A DNA stretch of 64,000 nt from Polyangiaceae bacterium (GTDB lineage Bacteria > Myxococcota_A > Polyangia > Polyangiales > Polyangiaceae): assembly GCA_020633205.1 (NCBI GenBank), contig JACKEB010000013.1, forward strand, positions 248,001 to 312,000, written 5' to 3'. The notes beneath the pieces are model-generated. The model was not told where the DNA came from. It saw only the letters and a program-made list of their open reading frames with translations, and ran no database searches. Positions 18,318 through 26,423 of this stretch are shown piece after piece. How positions within the stretch are numbered: position 1 is the stretch's first letter; every line of letters begins with the position of its first letter. A program made the translations under genes and the position numbers.

Positions 18318-19883
18318 ATGGCAGCCAGCGAGCCCGTAGACCTACCGGAGCAACTGAACATCGCCGAGCGTTTCTTGGTCGAGCGCCTCGGGACTCACGG
18401 CAGTAAGACAGCGATCCTGTGTGGGGACCGCTGCCTCAGCTACGCGGAGGTGGACGCCATGGCGAACCGCTTCGGCAATCTGTTCCGTGAGTGCGGCGTG
18501 GAGCCAGAGCAGCGCGTGTTGATCGCGCTACCGGATGTGCCGGAGTTCGCGGGCGCGTTGTTCGGCACCCTGAAGCTGGGCGCGGCCGTTGTGATGGTGA
18601 ACAAGGACCTTTCTCAGGATGAGGTCGAGTACTTCTATGCCTACACCAGGGCCAAGGTCGTAGTCATCGCCGAGGAGCAGCTGGACGTGTTCCGTGCGGC
18701 AGCAAAAAGTGCGCCGCTCTTGAAGACGCTGATCGTCGTCGGGGAAGCCGGCGCGGTGAGCAGCCCTGGGCCAGATGTGGTGAGCTTCAGCGCCCGTCAG
18801 GCAGAGCTAGGGACGGAACTCGACTGCTTCCCGACCCATCGCGATGATCCGGCGATTTGGCTGTTTTCGGGGGGAACTACCGGACGTCCCAAGGCGGTGG
18901 TGCAGACGCACCGCTCCTTCGCGAACACCACCGAGCTGTACGGCAAGCGAGTGCTCGGCATGTGTGAGAGCGACATCACCCTCAGCGTCCCGAAGCTCTA
19001 CTTTGGCTACGCGACGGGTTCGAACCTGCTCTTCCCGTTCTCGGTGGGTGCCACCTCGGTGCTATTCCCAGAGCGCTGCACGGCAGACAAGCTGTTCGAA
19101 CAGATCGCCCGGCATCGCCCAACGGTGCTGATCAATGTTCCCACGATGGTGAGCAAGTTGCTCGGGAGTGAACGCGCGGCCGAGGCGGATCTCAGCTGCT
19201 TGCGACTCGCCACTAGCGCAGGTGAAGCACTGCCGGTGGAACTCTACCAGCGCTGGAAGGACCGCTTCGGCGTGGAGTTGTTGGACGGCTTGGGCACGGC
19301 GGAGATGTGGCACGTCTTCTTGACCAATCGACTCGGTGACGTGAAGCCAGGTACCTTGGGGCGCGTGGTTGAAGGTTTTGAGGTGAAGGTCTGCGATGAC
19401 GACGGCAACGAATTGCCGCGCGGAGAAACCGGATGGCTCTGGGTCAAGGGTGACTCCCGCGCTTTGTGCTACCACCAGCAGCACGACAAGTCGCTCATGG
19501 CCTTTCGCGGCGAGTGGTACGTGAGCGGGGACATGATCAACATGGACTCGGAAGGCTACGTCACCTACGGCGGCCGAGGCGACGACATGCTGAAGGTGGG
19601 CGGAAAGTGGCTGAGCCCCGCCCAGGTGGAGAACTGCCTGCTCGAGCATCCTGCTGTGAGGGAGTGCGCGGTCGTGGGCGTGAGCGACGAACAGGGACTG
19701 GTCAAGCCTCACGCTTTCGTGATTGCGAGCCAGCCGAGTGCCGACCTCGCTGAGCAGCTCGTCGATTTCGTACGGAATCAGCTCGAGCCGTACAAAGCGC
19801 CGCGGGTGGTGCACGTCGTCGCTGACTTGCCGCGCACCCACCTGGGCAAGATCGACCGGGGCAAGCTGAGGAAGCTCGCCTGA
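18318..19883 (+). CDS. Benzoate-CoA ligase family AMP-forming acyl-CoA synthetase
   Basis: 521 residues, the length of benzoate/2-aminobenzoate-CoA ligases. It activates an aromatic acid through an acyl-AMP and then forms the CoA thioester. The ATP-binding loop is LFSGGTTGRPKAVVQTH (about residue 181). LLDGLGTAEMWHVFLTN (about 315), YVSGDMINMDSEGYVTYGGR (hinge D/GRxDD region about 400-420) and the C-terminal catalytic lysine in RTHLGKIDRGKLR are present. N-terminal LPEQLNIAERFLVERL is typical of the benzoate-CoA ligase subfamily. Exact substrate is unknown; 2-aminobenzoate, benzoate or a hydroxybenzoate are candidates. Probably belongs with the SDR-OYE operon through a shared operator. Confidence 0.88.
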   Translation: MAASEPVDLPEQLNIAERFLVERLGTHGSKTAILCGDRCLSYAEVDAMANRFGNLFRECGVEPEQRVLIALPDVPEFAGALFGTLKLGAAVVMVNKDLSQDEVEYFYAYTRAKVVVIAEEQLDVFRAAAKSAPLLKTLIVVGEAGAVSSPGPDVVSFSARQAELGTELDCFPTHRDDPAIWLFSGGTTGRPKAVVQTHRSFANTTELYGKRVLGMCESDITLSVPKLYFGYATGSNLLFPFSVGATSVLFPERCTADKLFEQIARHRPTVLINVPTMVSKLLGSERAAEADLSCLRLATSAGEALPVELYQRWKDRFGVELLDGLGTAEMWHVFLTNRLGDVKPGTLGRVVEGFEVKVCDDDGNELPRGETGWLWVKGDSRALCYHQQHDKSLMAFRGEWYVSGDMINMDSEGYVTYGGRGDDMLKVGGKWLSPAQVENCLLEHPAVRECAVVGVSDEQGLVKPHAFVIASQPSADLAEQLVDFVRNQLEPYKAPRVVHVVADLPRTHLGKIDRGKLRKLA

Positions 19884-19909
19884 GCCAGCGACTCCGAAGG
19901 TGGATGTCC

Positions 19910-20233
19910 TCAGGCCGTGTGCACGTTGTTGAGTAGCGCCTCGAGCAGGATTTGGTCGCGGCGCATGATCGCGAGTCGCAACAACTGGGCTCGACGGCTG
20001 TTGATTGGCAGCGTCGCGAGCAAGGCCTTTGCTTGAATCAGCACTTCGCCGAGTTGTGCTCGGTCGGGGCGCACCAGCGGCGTGACCGTGGTCGTCTCTC
20101 GCGTCGGCGCTCCGGTCCCGAGGGCCGGCGGAATGATCGTCGAGCTCCGCGTGACCCGCGCGCGCACCTCGGACTGCTCGTCATCGAGGTCGTCGATAGG
20201 GGGGCGTGAGGAGGGCTTCTGAACGGGGGACAT
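19910..20233 (-). CDS. Small hypothetical protein
   Basis: 107 residues from the ATG at 20233 (MSPVQKPSSRPPIDDLDDEQ); a longer frame to 20332 exists but is Ala/Pro-rich without support. The N-terminal half is disordered and rich in Ser/Thr/Pro. The C-terminal 50 residues (LGEVLIQAKALLATLPINSR, LRLAIMRRDQILLEALLNNV) predict two amphipathic helices. No signal peptide or known domain. Convergent with the CoA ligase (26 nt between stops). Confidence 0.5.
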   Translation of the reverse strand: MSPVQKPSSRPPIDDLDDEQSEVRARVTRSSTIIPPALGTGAPTRETTTVTPLVRPDRAQLGEVLIQAKALLATLPINSRRAQLLRLAIMRRDQILLEALLNNVHTA

Positions 20234-20796
20234 GGCGATGGGGGAGTGGCCGGGGCGGAGGAATGCAGCCGCCGAACCAGCGTCACGCGCGACTGGGTCG
20301 GCGGGAGCTGGGGCGTTGCCTTGTGGGTGCAACCAATCCAGTGCAGGAAGTGTTCCGCTTTTTGGATTTCCTGGCTCTCAGTTGACGTACGAAGGAAGTG
20401 GGGGATCTGGTTGATGCAGAGGGTTCGACCTCGTGGGCGTCTGCACACGGGGTGAGGTCAATGGATAGACGCCGGAGCCGGCCTCTGCGTTAGTGCGCAT
20501 CTCGATAACGCGCGCCGAAGCGGTGCCGCCTCTCCCCCAAACTCCCCCGCTGAGTCAGAGTTGAGTGACTCTTCTGTCTCGCGTGGGTCCACTTTGCGTA
20601 GGCAGGTTCGCGGTAACCGCAGCAGGGGCGTGCGGCTTTCCGCAGCTTGCATGACGGCGATGTCAGGCTCGGGCGTTGGTGAGATTGCTGGGAGTGCGTA
20701 ACCGGGTTCGCAGGTTCCTAAAAATCAACGGATTCTTAGCGGACCTGCTGCCTTGCCAAGCACAAGGCCGGTTCCTAAAGTCCGCGCGTTACTCCC
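20234..20796. other. Intergenic region with repeats, no credible gene
   Basis: About 560 bp upstream of the membrane hydroxylase gene. It contains one copy of the dispersed G-rich motif (20528-20544), a TGAGTCA/TGACTC hairpin near 20556-20575, and two direct copies of GGTTCCTAAA (20713-20722 and 20770-20779) 57 bp apart upstream of the hydroxylase start. No open frame here shows a family pattern. Confidence 0.45.
20528..20544 (-). repeat. Dispersed G-rich intergenic motif, partial copy
   Basis: GCCTCTCCCCCAAACTC on the plus strand, i.e. GAGTTTGGGGGAGAGGC on the minus strand. It is similar to the copies at 25598, 40605, 42002 and 55958. Confidence 0.35.
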
Positions 20797-21441
20797 ATGA
20801 TGAAGGCAACCGAAGACTCACCGCGGATGTTCGACAACGACTTCGTCGACTTCTTCTCGCGCACGCATCCGATCGTCGTGCCCATGGTGATGGTGCCTGC
20901 GGCGGCCGCCTGCATGTACTGGGGCGTCGCGCGTCAGGGAGTTGGCGCTGTGGCCGCCGTGCTGTTGTTCATCGGCGGTGCGGTGGTGTGGTCACTGGCC
21001 GAGTACTGGCTACACCGAACGTTCTTCCACTGGGAGCCTCCGGGCAAGCTTGGAGAGCGCATGCACTTCCTGGTGCATGGCGTCCATCACAAGTGGCCGA
21101 AGGACAAGTACCGGCTGGTGATGCCGCCCGCGGTGAGCATCTCGCTGTTCTTCATCTTCCTCGCCATCTTCTATCCCTTGCTTGGCGAGCGCTGGGTGTG
21201 GCCTTTCCATGCGGGATTCACCATCGGCTACATGTCGTATGACCTGATCCACTACTACATCCACCACTACAACCCGAAGTCACAGTACTGGCTGCGTCTG
21301 AAGAAGCATCACATGCTGCACCACTTCAAGACGCCGGACGTGCGCTACGGCGTGAGCTCGAAGTTCTGGGATTTCGCGTTTGGTACCGTGGGGGAGCAGC
21401 CCGCCCGACGTGCTCCCGTCGAACCCCCGGCAGGTTCCTGA
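20797..21441 (+). CDS. Fatty acid hydroxylase / sterol desaturase superfamily membrane protein
   Basis: 214 residues with four to five membrane helices. The di-iron histidine clusters of the superfamily are present: HRTFFH (about residue 74), HGVHHKWPKD, HYYIHHYN and HHMLHHFKTP. The order and spacing resemble fatty-acid 2-hydroxylase (Fah1/Scs7) catalytic domains, without the cytochrome b5 part. It is expected to hydroxylate a lipid acyl chain at the inner membrane with O2. Two GGTTCCTAAA copies precede it. The next gene starts one base after its stop. Confidence 0.82.
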   Translation: MMKATEDSPRMFDNDFVDFFSRTHPIVVPMVMVPAAAACMYWGVARQGVGAVAAVLLFIGGAVVWSLAEYWLHRTFFHWEPPGKLGERMHFLVHGVHHKWPKDKYRLVMPPAVSISLFFIFLAIFYPLLGERWVWPFHAGFTIGYMSYDLIHYYIHHYNPKSQYWLRLKKHHMLHHFKTPDVRYGVSSKFWDFAFGTVGEQPARRAPVEPPAGS

Positions 21442-21442
21442 G

Positions 21443-21778
21443 ATGGCCGAGGTGGCGCCTCCGGGGCTCCCGGAGATCCCTGAAGAGCTGGGGCTCGACC
21501 CGGTGTTGTGTGCGTTGCTCCAGGTGGCGTACTTCCTGGATATGGCCGAGGACGACGTCGTGAGCGCCGAGTACGCCACGCCGAATCTCGAGCGGGTTGG
21601 GCTCTACATCCAGCGCTTGGACGATGAGCATCTGGATGAGCTCGAGGCGCAGCTCGCTGAGCTGGTTGAGCACGCCATCTCCGCGCGCTGGACGACTGAG
21701 CAGCGCGACTGGCTCGCGAGCTTCCTCGAGCACTGCGGCATCGAAGTCGAAGACGAAGACGCCTCGGACATGAACTGA
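21443..21778 (+). CDS. Hypothetical acidic protein
   Basis: 111 residues from the ATG at 21443, one base after the hydroxylase stop, so probably translationally coupled. It is strongly acidic and helical (LGLDPVLCALLQVAYFLDMA, QRLDDEHLDELEAQLAELVE) and ends in EVEDEDASDMN. No signal peptide, membrane segment or recognised domain. The coupling suggests a cytoplasmic partner of the membrane hydroxylase (inference). Confidence 0.5.
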   Translation: MAEVAPPGLPEIPEELGLDPVLCALLQVAYFLDMAEDDVVSAEYATPNLERVGLYIQRLDDEHLDELEAQLAELVEHAISARWTTEQRDWLASFLEHCGIEVEDEDASDMN

Positions 21779-21847
21779 CATTCGCGGCGCAGTAACGCAG
21801 CGTTAGCTATTCGAGGTCAGCGGAAGTCACGGGCGGGAGATTGCCCC

Positions 21848-23104
21848 GTGAAAGCGCCGACTGCGACCATTCGAAGTGAGATGGTCGCCCGCACTCCGCA
21901 GCCGTACCCTGATGGCGCGGCGACTTTCGACGCGTCCGGGCAGTTCGTCTCACCGGGTAAGACACGCGTGTTCCGTGAATACGGGCTGACGCTCGTGATG
22001 GGCGAGCGCGATGGCATCGGGTTTCGTGATGCGTTCACCGGGGAGTACTTCGTCAACTGCCACTCCAATGGCGGCGTCTTCAATCTGGGGCATCGGAACC
22101 CAGCACTGATCGCTTGCCTGAGACAGGCGCTCGATGAGGTCGACATTGGTAACCACCACCTCGTCAGCGGCTGGCGCGCACTGCTCGCCGAACGCCTAGC
22201 GCGCTCCACAGGCGATCATTTGACCGGTGTGGTGTTCGGGGTTGGGGGAGGGGAGGCGATCGACCTCGCCATCAAAGTTTGCCGTGCGGCAACGCAGCGC
22301 TCGCGGGTGATCTCCGTGCACGGCGGCTACCATGGGCACACCGGCTTGGCTCTGGCAGCGGGTGATGCAACTTTCCGCGACAAGGTGCTGTGCGGCGACT
22401 CTCACTTCGAGCAAGTGCCTTTCAACGACCTCGAGGCGATGGAGCGCGCCCTGACCGACGAAGTCGCCGCGGTGCTGCTCGAGCCGATTCCAGCAACGCT
22501 GGGGATGCCTCTCCCGCTGCCTGGTTACCTGGAGGGGGTCGCCGCGCTGTGCAGAGCGCGTGGGATCAAGCTGATCGTGGACGAGGTGCAAACTGGTCTC
22601 GGACGTACGGGGCGCCTCTGGGGCTATCAGCACCACAATTTCCGCCCGGATGTACTTGTCAGCGGCAAGGGACTGAGTGGCGGGCTGTATCCGATCAGCG
22701 CGACCTTGATGACCCACGAGCTCCACCAGCTGTTCGCTTCGGATCCGTTCATCCACATCTCGACCTTTGGGGGCTCCGAGCTCGGGTGTCGCGTCGCGCT
22801 CGAGGTGCTGAACCAGGTCGAACGACCCGAGTTTCTCCGCCGTGTGTGTGAGGTGGGGGAGCAACTCGAGGCCGGGATGGCGGGGCTCCCCTTCGAGCTC
22901 AGGCGTCGTGGGTTGATGATGGGACTCAAGTTTCCCGTCGAGGGGGCGGGCATGCTCGCCATGCGCTTGCTCGTGGATCAAGGGCTGTTCGTGCTGTATG
23001 CGGGGAATGACACCTCCGTCGTGCAGTTCCTGCCGCCGCTCATCTTGCAGCCCGACGATGCCGATGATGTCCTGAGGAGGCTTCGCGCCGCATTTCTCGG
23101 TTGA
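21848..23104 (+). CDS. Class III (PLP-dependent) aminotransferase family protein
   Basis: 418 residues, GTG start at 21848. Fold-type I subgroup II signatures: GGVFNLGHRNPALIACL, GGGEAIDLAIKVCR (SGSEA-like), HGGYHGHTG, LIVDEVQTGLGRTGRLWGYQ (PLP Asp), SGKGLSGGLYPISATLM (Schiff-base Lys), and STFGGSELGCRVALEVL. The family moves an amino group or racemises/isomerises amino compounds; substrate unknown. Its stop overlaps a possible TTG start of the kinase-like unknown, and the better start of that gene is 36 nt further on, so the two are probably one pathway unit. Confidence 0.85.
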   Translation: MKAPTATIRSEMVARTPQPYPDGAATFDASGQFVSPGKTRVFREYGLTLVMGERDGIGFRDAFTGEYFVNCHSNGGVFNLGHRNPALIACLRQALDEVDIGNHHLVSGWRALLAERLARSTGDHLTGVVFGVGGGEAIDLAIKVCRAATQRSRVISVHGGYHGHTGLALAAGDATFRDKVLCGDSHFEQVPFNDLEAMERALTDEVAAVLLEPIPATLGMPLPLPGYLEGVAALCRARGIKLIVDEVQTGLGRTGRLWGYQHHNFRPDVLVSGKGLSGGLYPISATLMTHELHQLFASDPFIHISTFGGSELGCRVALEVLNQVERPEFLRRVCEVGEQLEAGMAGLPFELRRRGLMMGLKFPVEGAGMLAMRLLVDQGLFVLYAGNDTSVVQFLPPLILQPDDADDVLRRLRAAFLG

Positions 23105-23139
23105 GGTGCGACCAAGCGAAGCATCTCGGAGGTTCTGCG

Positions 23140-24057
23140 GTGGGGGACGATGAGGCGTTGCAGAGAAGCTTGGAGGCGCTCGAACTCCAGGTGCAGAGCG
23201 CTCTGTCGCGCCAGGACGACTCCGAGCTCGACGTAGTCGGGAGCGGGGAGATCTCTCCGGTGTTGCGACTCGTGGCGGCGGGAAAGCCCTACGCCGTCAA
23301 GCGGCTACCGCTGTTTGCCAGTGAGGCGCGGCTCCAAGGCTACGTCGAGACGTTCGAGAGCTACATAGCGACGCTCCGGGACGTCGGGATCCAGCCACTT
23401 CGTTCGACGATTGCTATTGCCGCGAGGAAGAAGAAAGGGGTGGTCGCGTACTGCGTGCAGCCACTCATAGACTCCGAGAGCCTGTGCGTCACGCGGTTGC
23501 GCACGATGGACCTCACGCCTGCCAGGCGTTTCGGGGCGGAGCTATTCGGGGTGATCGCGGGTGCGGTGAGTGAGCGCGTCGGGTTGGACGCGCAGCTCTC
23601 CAACTGGTTCGTTCGCGGTGAGTCGAACGTTGCGCGAGAGCTAGGCTACCTGGATTTGACGACACCCTTGTTGCGAGACGCGGCGGGGGAAGAGCGCTTG
23701 GACACGGAGCTCTTCTTGGCGTCGTTGCCTGCGGCGCTGAGACCGCTGGTTCGACGCTTCATGCTCAGCGACATCCTCGCGAATTACTACGACCTGCGGA
23801 GCGTCCTCCGCGATCTGCTGGGAAACTTGATCAAGGAGGAACTCGAGCAGCACCTAGACGGTTGGCTGGGGATCGCCAACGAGCGGGTGACGCCGGAGCT
23901 GACCATGACGGAGGTCCGCGCCCACTATGCTGAAGATGCGCGCACCTGGGCGCTCCTACAACGACTGCGCCGAGCGGACCGGGGTTGGCAGCGGTATGTT
24001 CGGCGGCGCGCGTATGGCTTTCTCCTCCCTGGCGATATCCAGCGCCAGATCGACTGA
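23140..24057 (+). CDS. Kinase-fold-like uncharacterised protein (DUF6206-like)
   Basis: 305 residues from the GTG at 23140, chosen because GGAGG lies 7 nt upstream. A TTG at 23101 would overlap the aminotransferase stop but has no such site. Residues about 30-55 (VVGSGEISPVLRLVAAGKPY then AVKRLP) look like a glycine loop and a VxK strand of a kinase-like N-lobe. LDAQLSNWFV and LGYLDLTTPLLRD could be catalytic HxxxxN/DxD-like segments. From memory it resembles a family catalogued as DUF6206; that number is not certain. No membrane segment. Coupling to the aminotransferase suggests phosphorylation of a related small molecule (inference). Confidence 0.6.
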   Translation: MGDDEALQRSLEALELQVQSALSRQDDSELDVVGSGEISPVLRLVAAGKPYAVKRLPLFASEARLQGYVETFESYIATLRDVGIQPLRSTIAIAARKKKGVVAYCVQPLIDSESLCVTRLRTMDLTPARRFGAELFGVIAGAVSERVGLDAQLSNWFVRGESNVARELGYLDLTTPLLRDAAGEERLDTELFLASLPAALRPLVRRFMLSDILANYYDLRSVLRDLLGNLIKEELEQHLDGWLGIANERVTPELTMTEVRAHYAEDARTWALLQRLRRADRGWQRYVRRRAYGFLLPGDIQRQID

Positions 24058-24112
24058 CTCCGGCGGCGGAAAAGCGCCCCGGAGCAGGCGCGTTTGGCTA
24101 GAGTGCCGCTCG

Positions 24113-24481
24113 ATGGCCCAAGCAGCCAAGCTCAGCGCGCCGAAGGACTACGCTCCGATCTGGCCGTACTACAGCTTCTTTGCGGTGTGCATGGGCGTGC
24201 TGCATCTCGCGCTAGCTGGCATCGGCACGTGGATGGTCGTGATGGCGCATGAGGCGCCGCGGCCTGAGGTCGAGCCGGTGGCGTTTGGGTCCAGCGTCGC
24301 GGTGGTGAGCGTGCTGCTGGGCGTCGCGTACTGCTACGCCCCGTTTGCCCCGCGGAAACCTTGGGCGTGGCGCTACCACTTGGTGCTGATCGTGCTCGGG
24401 TTGCCGACGTGTGTGCTCGGCGCGCTGCCACTCCTGGCGTTCTGGCTACGTCGTGACGCGCGCCGCATGTTCAAGGCGTAA
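24113..24481 (+). CDS. Small integral membrane protein, unknown
   Basis: 122 residues from the ATG at 24113. Three hydrophobic helices are evident: YSFFAVCMGVLHLALAGIGT, VAVVSVLLGVAYCYAPFA and LVLIVLGLPTCVLGALPLLA. The C-terminus is basic (LRRDARRMFKA), so it is probably cytoplasmic. No family recognised. It is 55 nt after the kinase-like gene and may be its third operon partner. It is convergent with the membrane-anchored sigma factor gene. Confidence 0.6.
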   Translation: MAQAAKLSAPKDYAPIWPYYSFFAVCMGVLHLALAGIGTWMVVMAHEAPRPEVEPVAFGSSVAVVSVLLGVAYCYAPFAPRKPWAWRYHLVLIVLGLPTCVLGALPLLAFWLRRDARRMFKA

Positions 24482-24498
24482 AGCAGCCTGCTAGGGCG

Positions 24499-25560
24499 CT
24501 ACTTCTTTTGCTGGATCTCGGAACCGAAGCTCGAGTCCACGTTGGCTTTGGCTTTGGCGCTGGTCTTGGCGGGCGGCGCCTTCGTAGGGGGTGGCGCTGT
24601 TGGTTTGGGCGACGGCTTTGGACTCGGTGGTATCGGCCGCTCCGTTGGAACGGGTCCAGCCTTGGTCGGCGGAGCCAAGGGCGCCTTGTCGTCGGCTTCG
24701 GCCTCGAACTCGTCAGCGTCCTTGGGTCCTGGGGTCGGATCGAGCTTCGTGGTGGTCGGCGGCGGCAGCGGTGCTTCCTTCTGGATTGCGTCCTGAGCCG
24801 CCTTGCGATCCGCCTGGACGGCGGGTAGCGCGTCACCCTTTTCGTCGATCGCCTTGGCCTCGTCGTAGAGCACCAAGCAGCGTCGCCACTGCTGTGCCTC
24901 ACAGGCCTTGCGAGCTTGCTTGCGCAACTCCTCGGGTCGCTCCACGCCGGCGTCGCGTTCCGGGCGGATCTCAACCACGGGGGGGGCCTCTTCGGTCGTG
25001 GAGAACAGCCAGAAACCGATCACGATCGAGACGGCGAGGATCGCCGCGGCAGCGGCCCAGCGCGTGCGGAAGTAGCGGCGCAAGCGCGAGACGCGCTGAC
25101 GTACTCGCGGCGCGGGCAGGTTCTCTTCGCGCGCGATGTTTTCGAGTTTTTCGCCGGCGCCTTCGCGCAGCATCCACTCCAATGTATCTTCGGATTGGTC
25201 GCCCTCCGGCAGCTCTCGCTCGACCCAACGCATGAGCTCGCGGGCTTCGTTGGAGGCGCTGTCCGGGGCTGCCTGATCCGGGGGCTCGTCGTAGAGCAGC
25301 GGCTCACGGCCGCGCTTGCGGAAGTGGTCGGCTACTTTGTTGCGTGCGACTCCGAACAGCCAGCGCCGGAAGTCCTCGGGATCTTCTGGTGCATGTTCGG
25401 ACTCGAGCGCGGCCGCGACGGTGGTCTGCAGGACGTCGTCGGCTTCGTCACGTGGTACGCGCCCCCCAATGAAGCGCCGCAGATCACGGAGCAGCTCCGG
25501 GTCGTTCAGTAGCGCTGGAGTTGGGGGGGCAGCGGGCGGCTCGGACACTGCGGGCATCAT
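24499..25560 (-). CDS. Membrane-anchored ECF-type RNA polymerase sigma factor
   Basis: 353 residues. Residues about 20-80 form sigma region 2 (PRDEADDVLQTTVAAALES then FRRWLFGVARNKVADHFRKR), and about 120-165 form a region-4-like helix-turn-helix (ENIAREENLPAPRVRQRVSR). Immediately after it comes a membrane helix (AAAAILAVSIVIGFWLF, about 170-187), then a 165-residue extracytoplasmic tail with a helical Cys-Trp segment (KACEAQQWRRCLVLYDEAKA) and a long Pro/Lys-rich end. Ordinary ECF factors are soluble and about 180-200 residues. The tether implies release by proteolysis or sensing by the tail (inference). Divergent from the AlkD gene. Confidence 0.75.
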   Translation of the reverse strand: MMPAVSEPPAAPPTPALLNDPELLRDLRRFIGGRVPRDEADDVLQTTVAAALESEHAPEDPEDFRRWLFGVARNKVADHFRKRGREPLLYDEPPDQAAPDSASNEARELMRWVERELPEGDQSEDTLEWMLREGAGEKLENIAREENLPAPRVRQRVSRLRRYFRTRWAAAAAILAVSIVIGFWLFSTTEEAPPVVEIRPERDAGVERPEELRKQARKACEAQQWRRCLVLYDEAKAIDEKGDALPAVQADRKAAQDAIQKEAPLPPPTTTKLDPTPGPKDADEFEAEADDKAPLAPPTKAGPVPTERPIPPSPKPSPKPTAPPPTKAPPAKTSAKAKANVDSSFGSEIQQKK

Positions 25561-25597
25561 GTCACGAGTGCGGCGTCGTGCGTGGGCATCGATGTGT

Positions 25598-25620
25598 GAC
25601 CCTCACCCCCAAAAAAACTC
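25598..25620 (-). repeat. Dispersed G-rich intergenic motif, copy in divergent promoter gap
   Basis: Minus strand GAGTTTTTTTGGGGG then TGAGGGTC. It shares GAGTTTTTTTGGGGG with 55806-55830 and GGGGGTGAGGG with 42002-42024. It sits between the sigma gene and the AlkD gene. Confidence 0.5.
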
Positions 25621-25652
25621 GAAGCTGCTGCAAAAAGGCCTAAGTTCGCGGC

Positions 25653-26423
25653 ATGGCTGCCACTTCCCGCTGGGTCGAGTCCATTCGCGTTGGGCTCGCG
25701 GCCCTCGCCGATCCAGAGGCAGCGGAGCCCATGCGGGCGTACATGAAAAGCGAACTCCCCTTCCTGGGGGTGCAAGCGACCGCGAGGCGCCGGGCGCTCA
25801 GGGAGCTGTTGCCGGCGCTCTCGAGTCAGGCTGAGCTGTACGGGCTGGTCCGCACGCTTTGGCGGGGTCGCGCTCGAAAAACCGACAAGGTGTTTCGCGA
25901 GGAGCGCTACATCGCGATGGAGATCCTGACCCACGCGCGTTTCAAGCTGCTTCGCGACGCCTCCACCCTGACACTCTACGAGGAGCTGATCGTTGACGGG
26001 GCGTGGTGGGACTTCGTCGATCACCTCGCCAAGCACGGGGTGGGGGAACTGTTAAAAAGATTCCCTGGGGAAATAATGCCTCGCATCCTCGAGTGGTCTA
26101 CCGATGCTGACCTGTGGAAGCGGCGAAGCGCGATCCTGTGTCAGCTGGACATGAAACAAGAGACAGACACCCAGCTCCTGGAGGCGGTGCTCGCGGCGAA
26201 CCTGAGCGACTCCGAGTTTTTCATCCGCAAGGCGGTTGGCTGGGCGCTCCGCCAGTACGGCTGGGTGGATCCAGACTATGTGGAGCGCTACGTGAAGCGC
26301 GAGGCCAAGCGGCTGAGTCCATTGTCGAAGCGTGAAGCCTTGAAGAGCCTCGATGGAGCCCGAGCGAAGCTTGCACTGGCTGCCAACCCCAAGGGACGGT
26401 CCCTTGGCAGGGGGCAGAAGTGA
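25653..26423 (+). CDS. DNA alkylation repair protein (AlkD-like HEAT-repeat glycosylase)
   Basis: 256 residues, close to AlkD length. N-terminal EPMRAYMKSELPFLGVQATA is the family opening motif. Active-site residues known from AlkD are recognisable: GAWWDFVDHLAKH (Trp and Asp) and DLWKRRSAILCQL (Arg). The C-terminal FFIRKAVGWALRQYGWVDPD is also conserved. The enzyme excises N3- and N7-alkylated purines without base flipping. The next gene (rRNA methyltransferase) overlaps its stop by 4 nt. Confidence 0.88.
   Translation: MAATSRWVESIRVGLAALADPEAAEPMRAYMKSELPFLGVQATARRRALRELLPALSSQAELYGLVRTLWRGRARKTDKVFREERYIAMEILTHARFKLLRDASTLTLYEELIVDGAWWDFVDHLAKHGVGELLKRFPGEIMPRILEWSTDADLWKRRSAILCQLDMKQETDTQLLEAVLAANLSDSEFFIRKAVGWALRQYGWVDPDYVERYVKREAKRLSPLSKREALKSLDGARAKLALAANPKGRSLGRGQK

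Noticed and set aside
20420..20445. AGGGTTCGACCTCG sequence resembling a tRNA T-arm
   Set aside because: No acceptor stem pairing or anticodon arm at the required distances.
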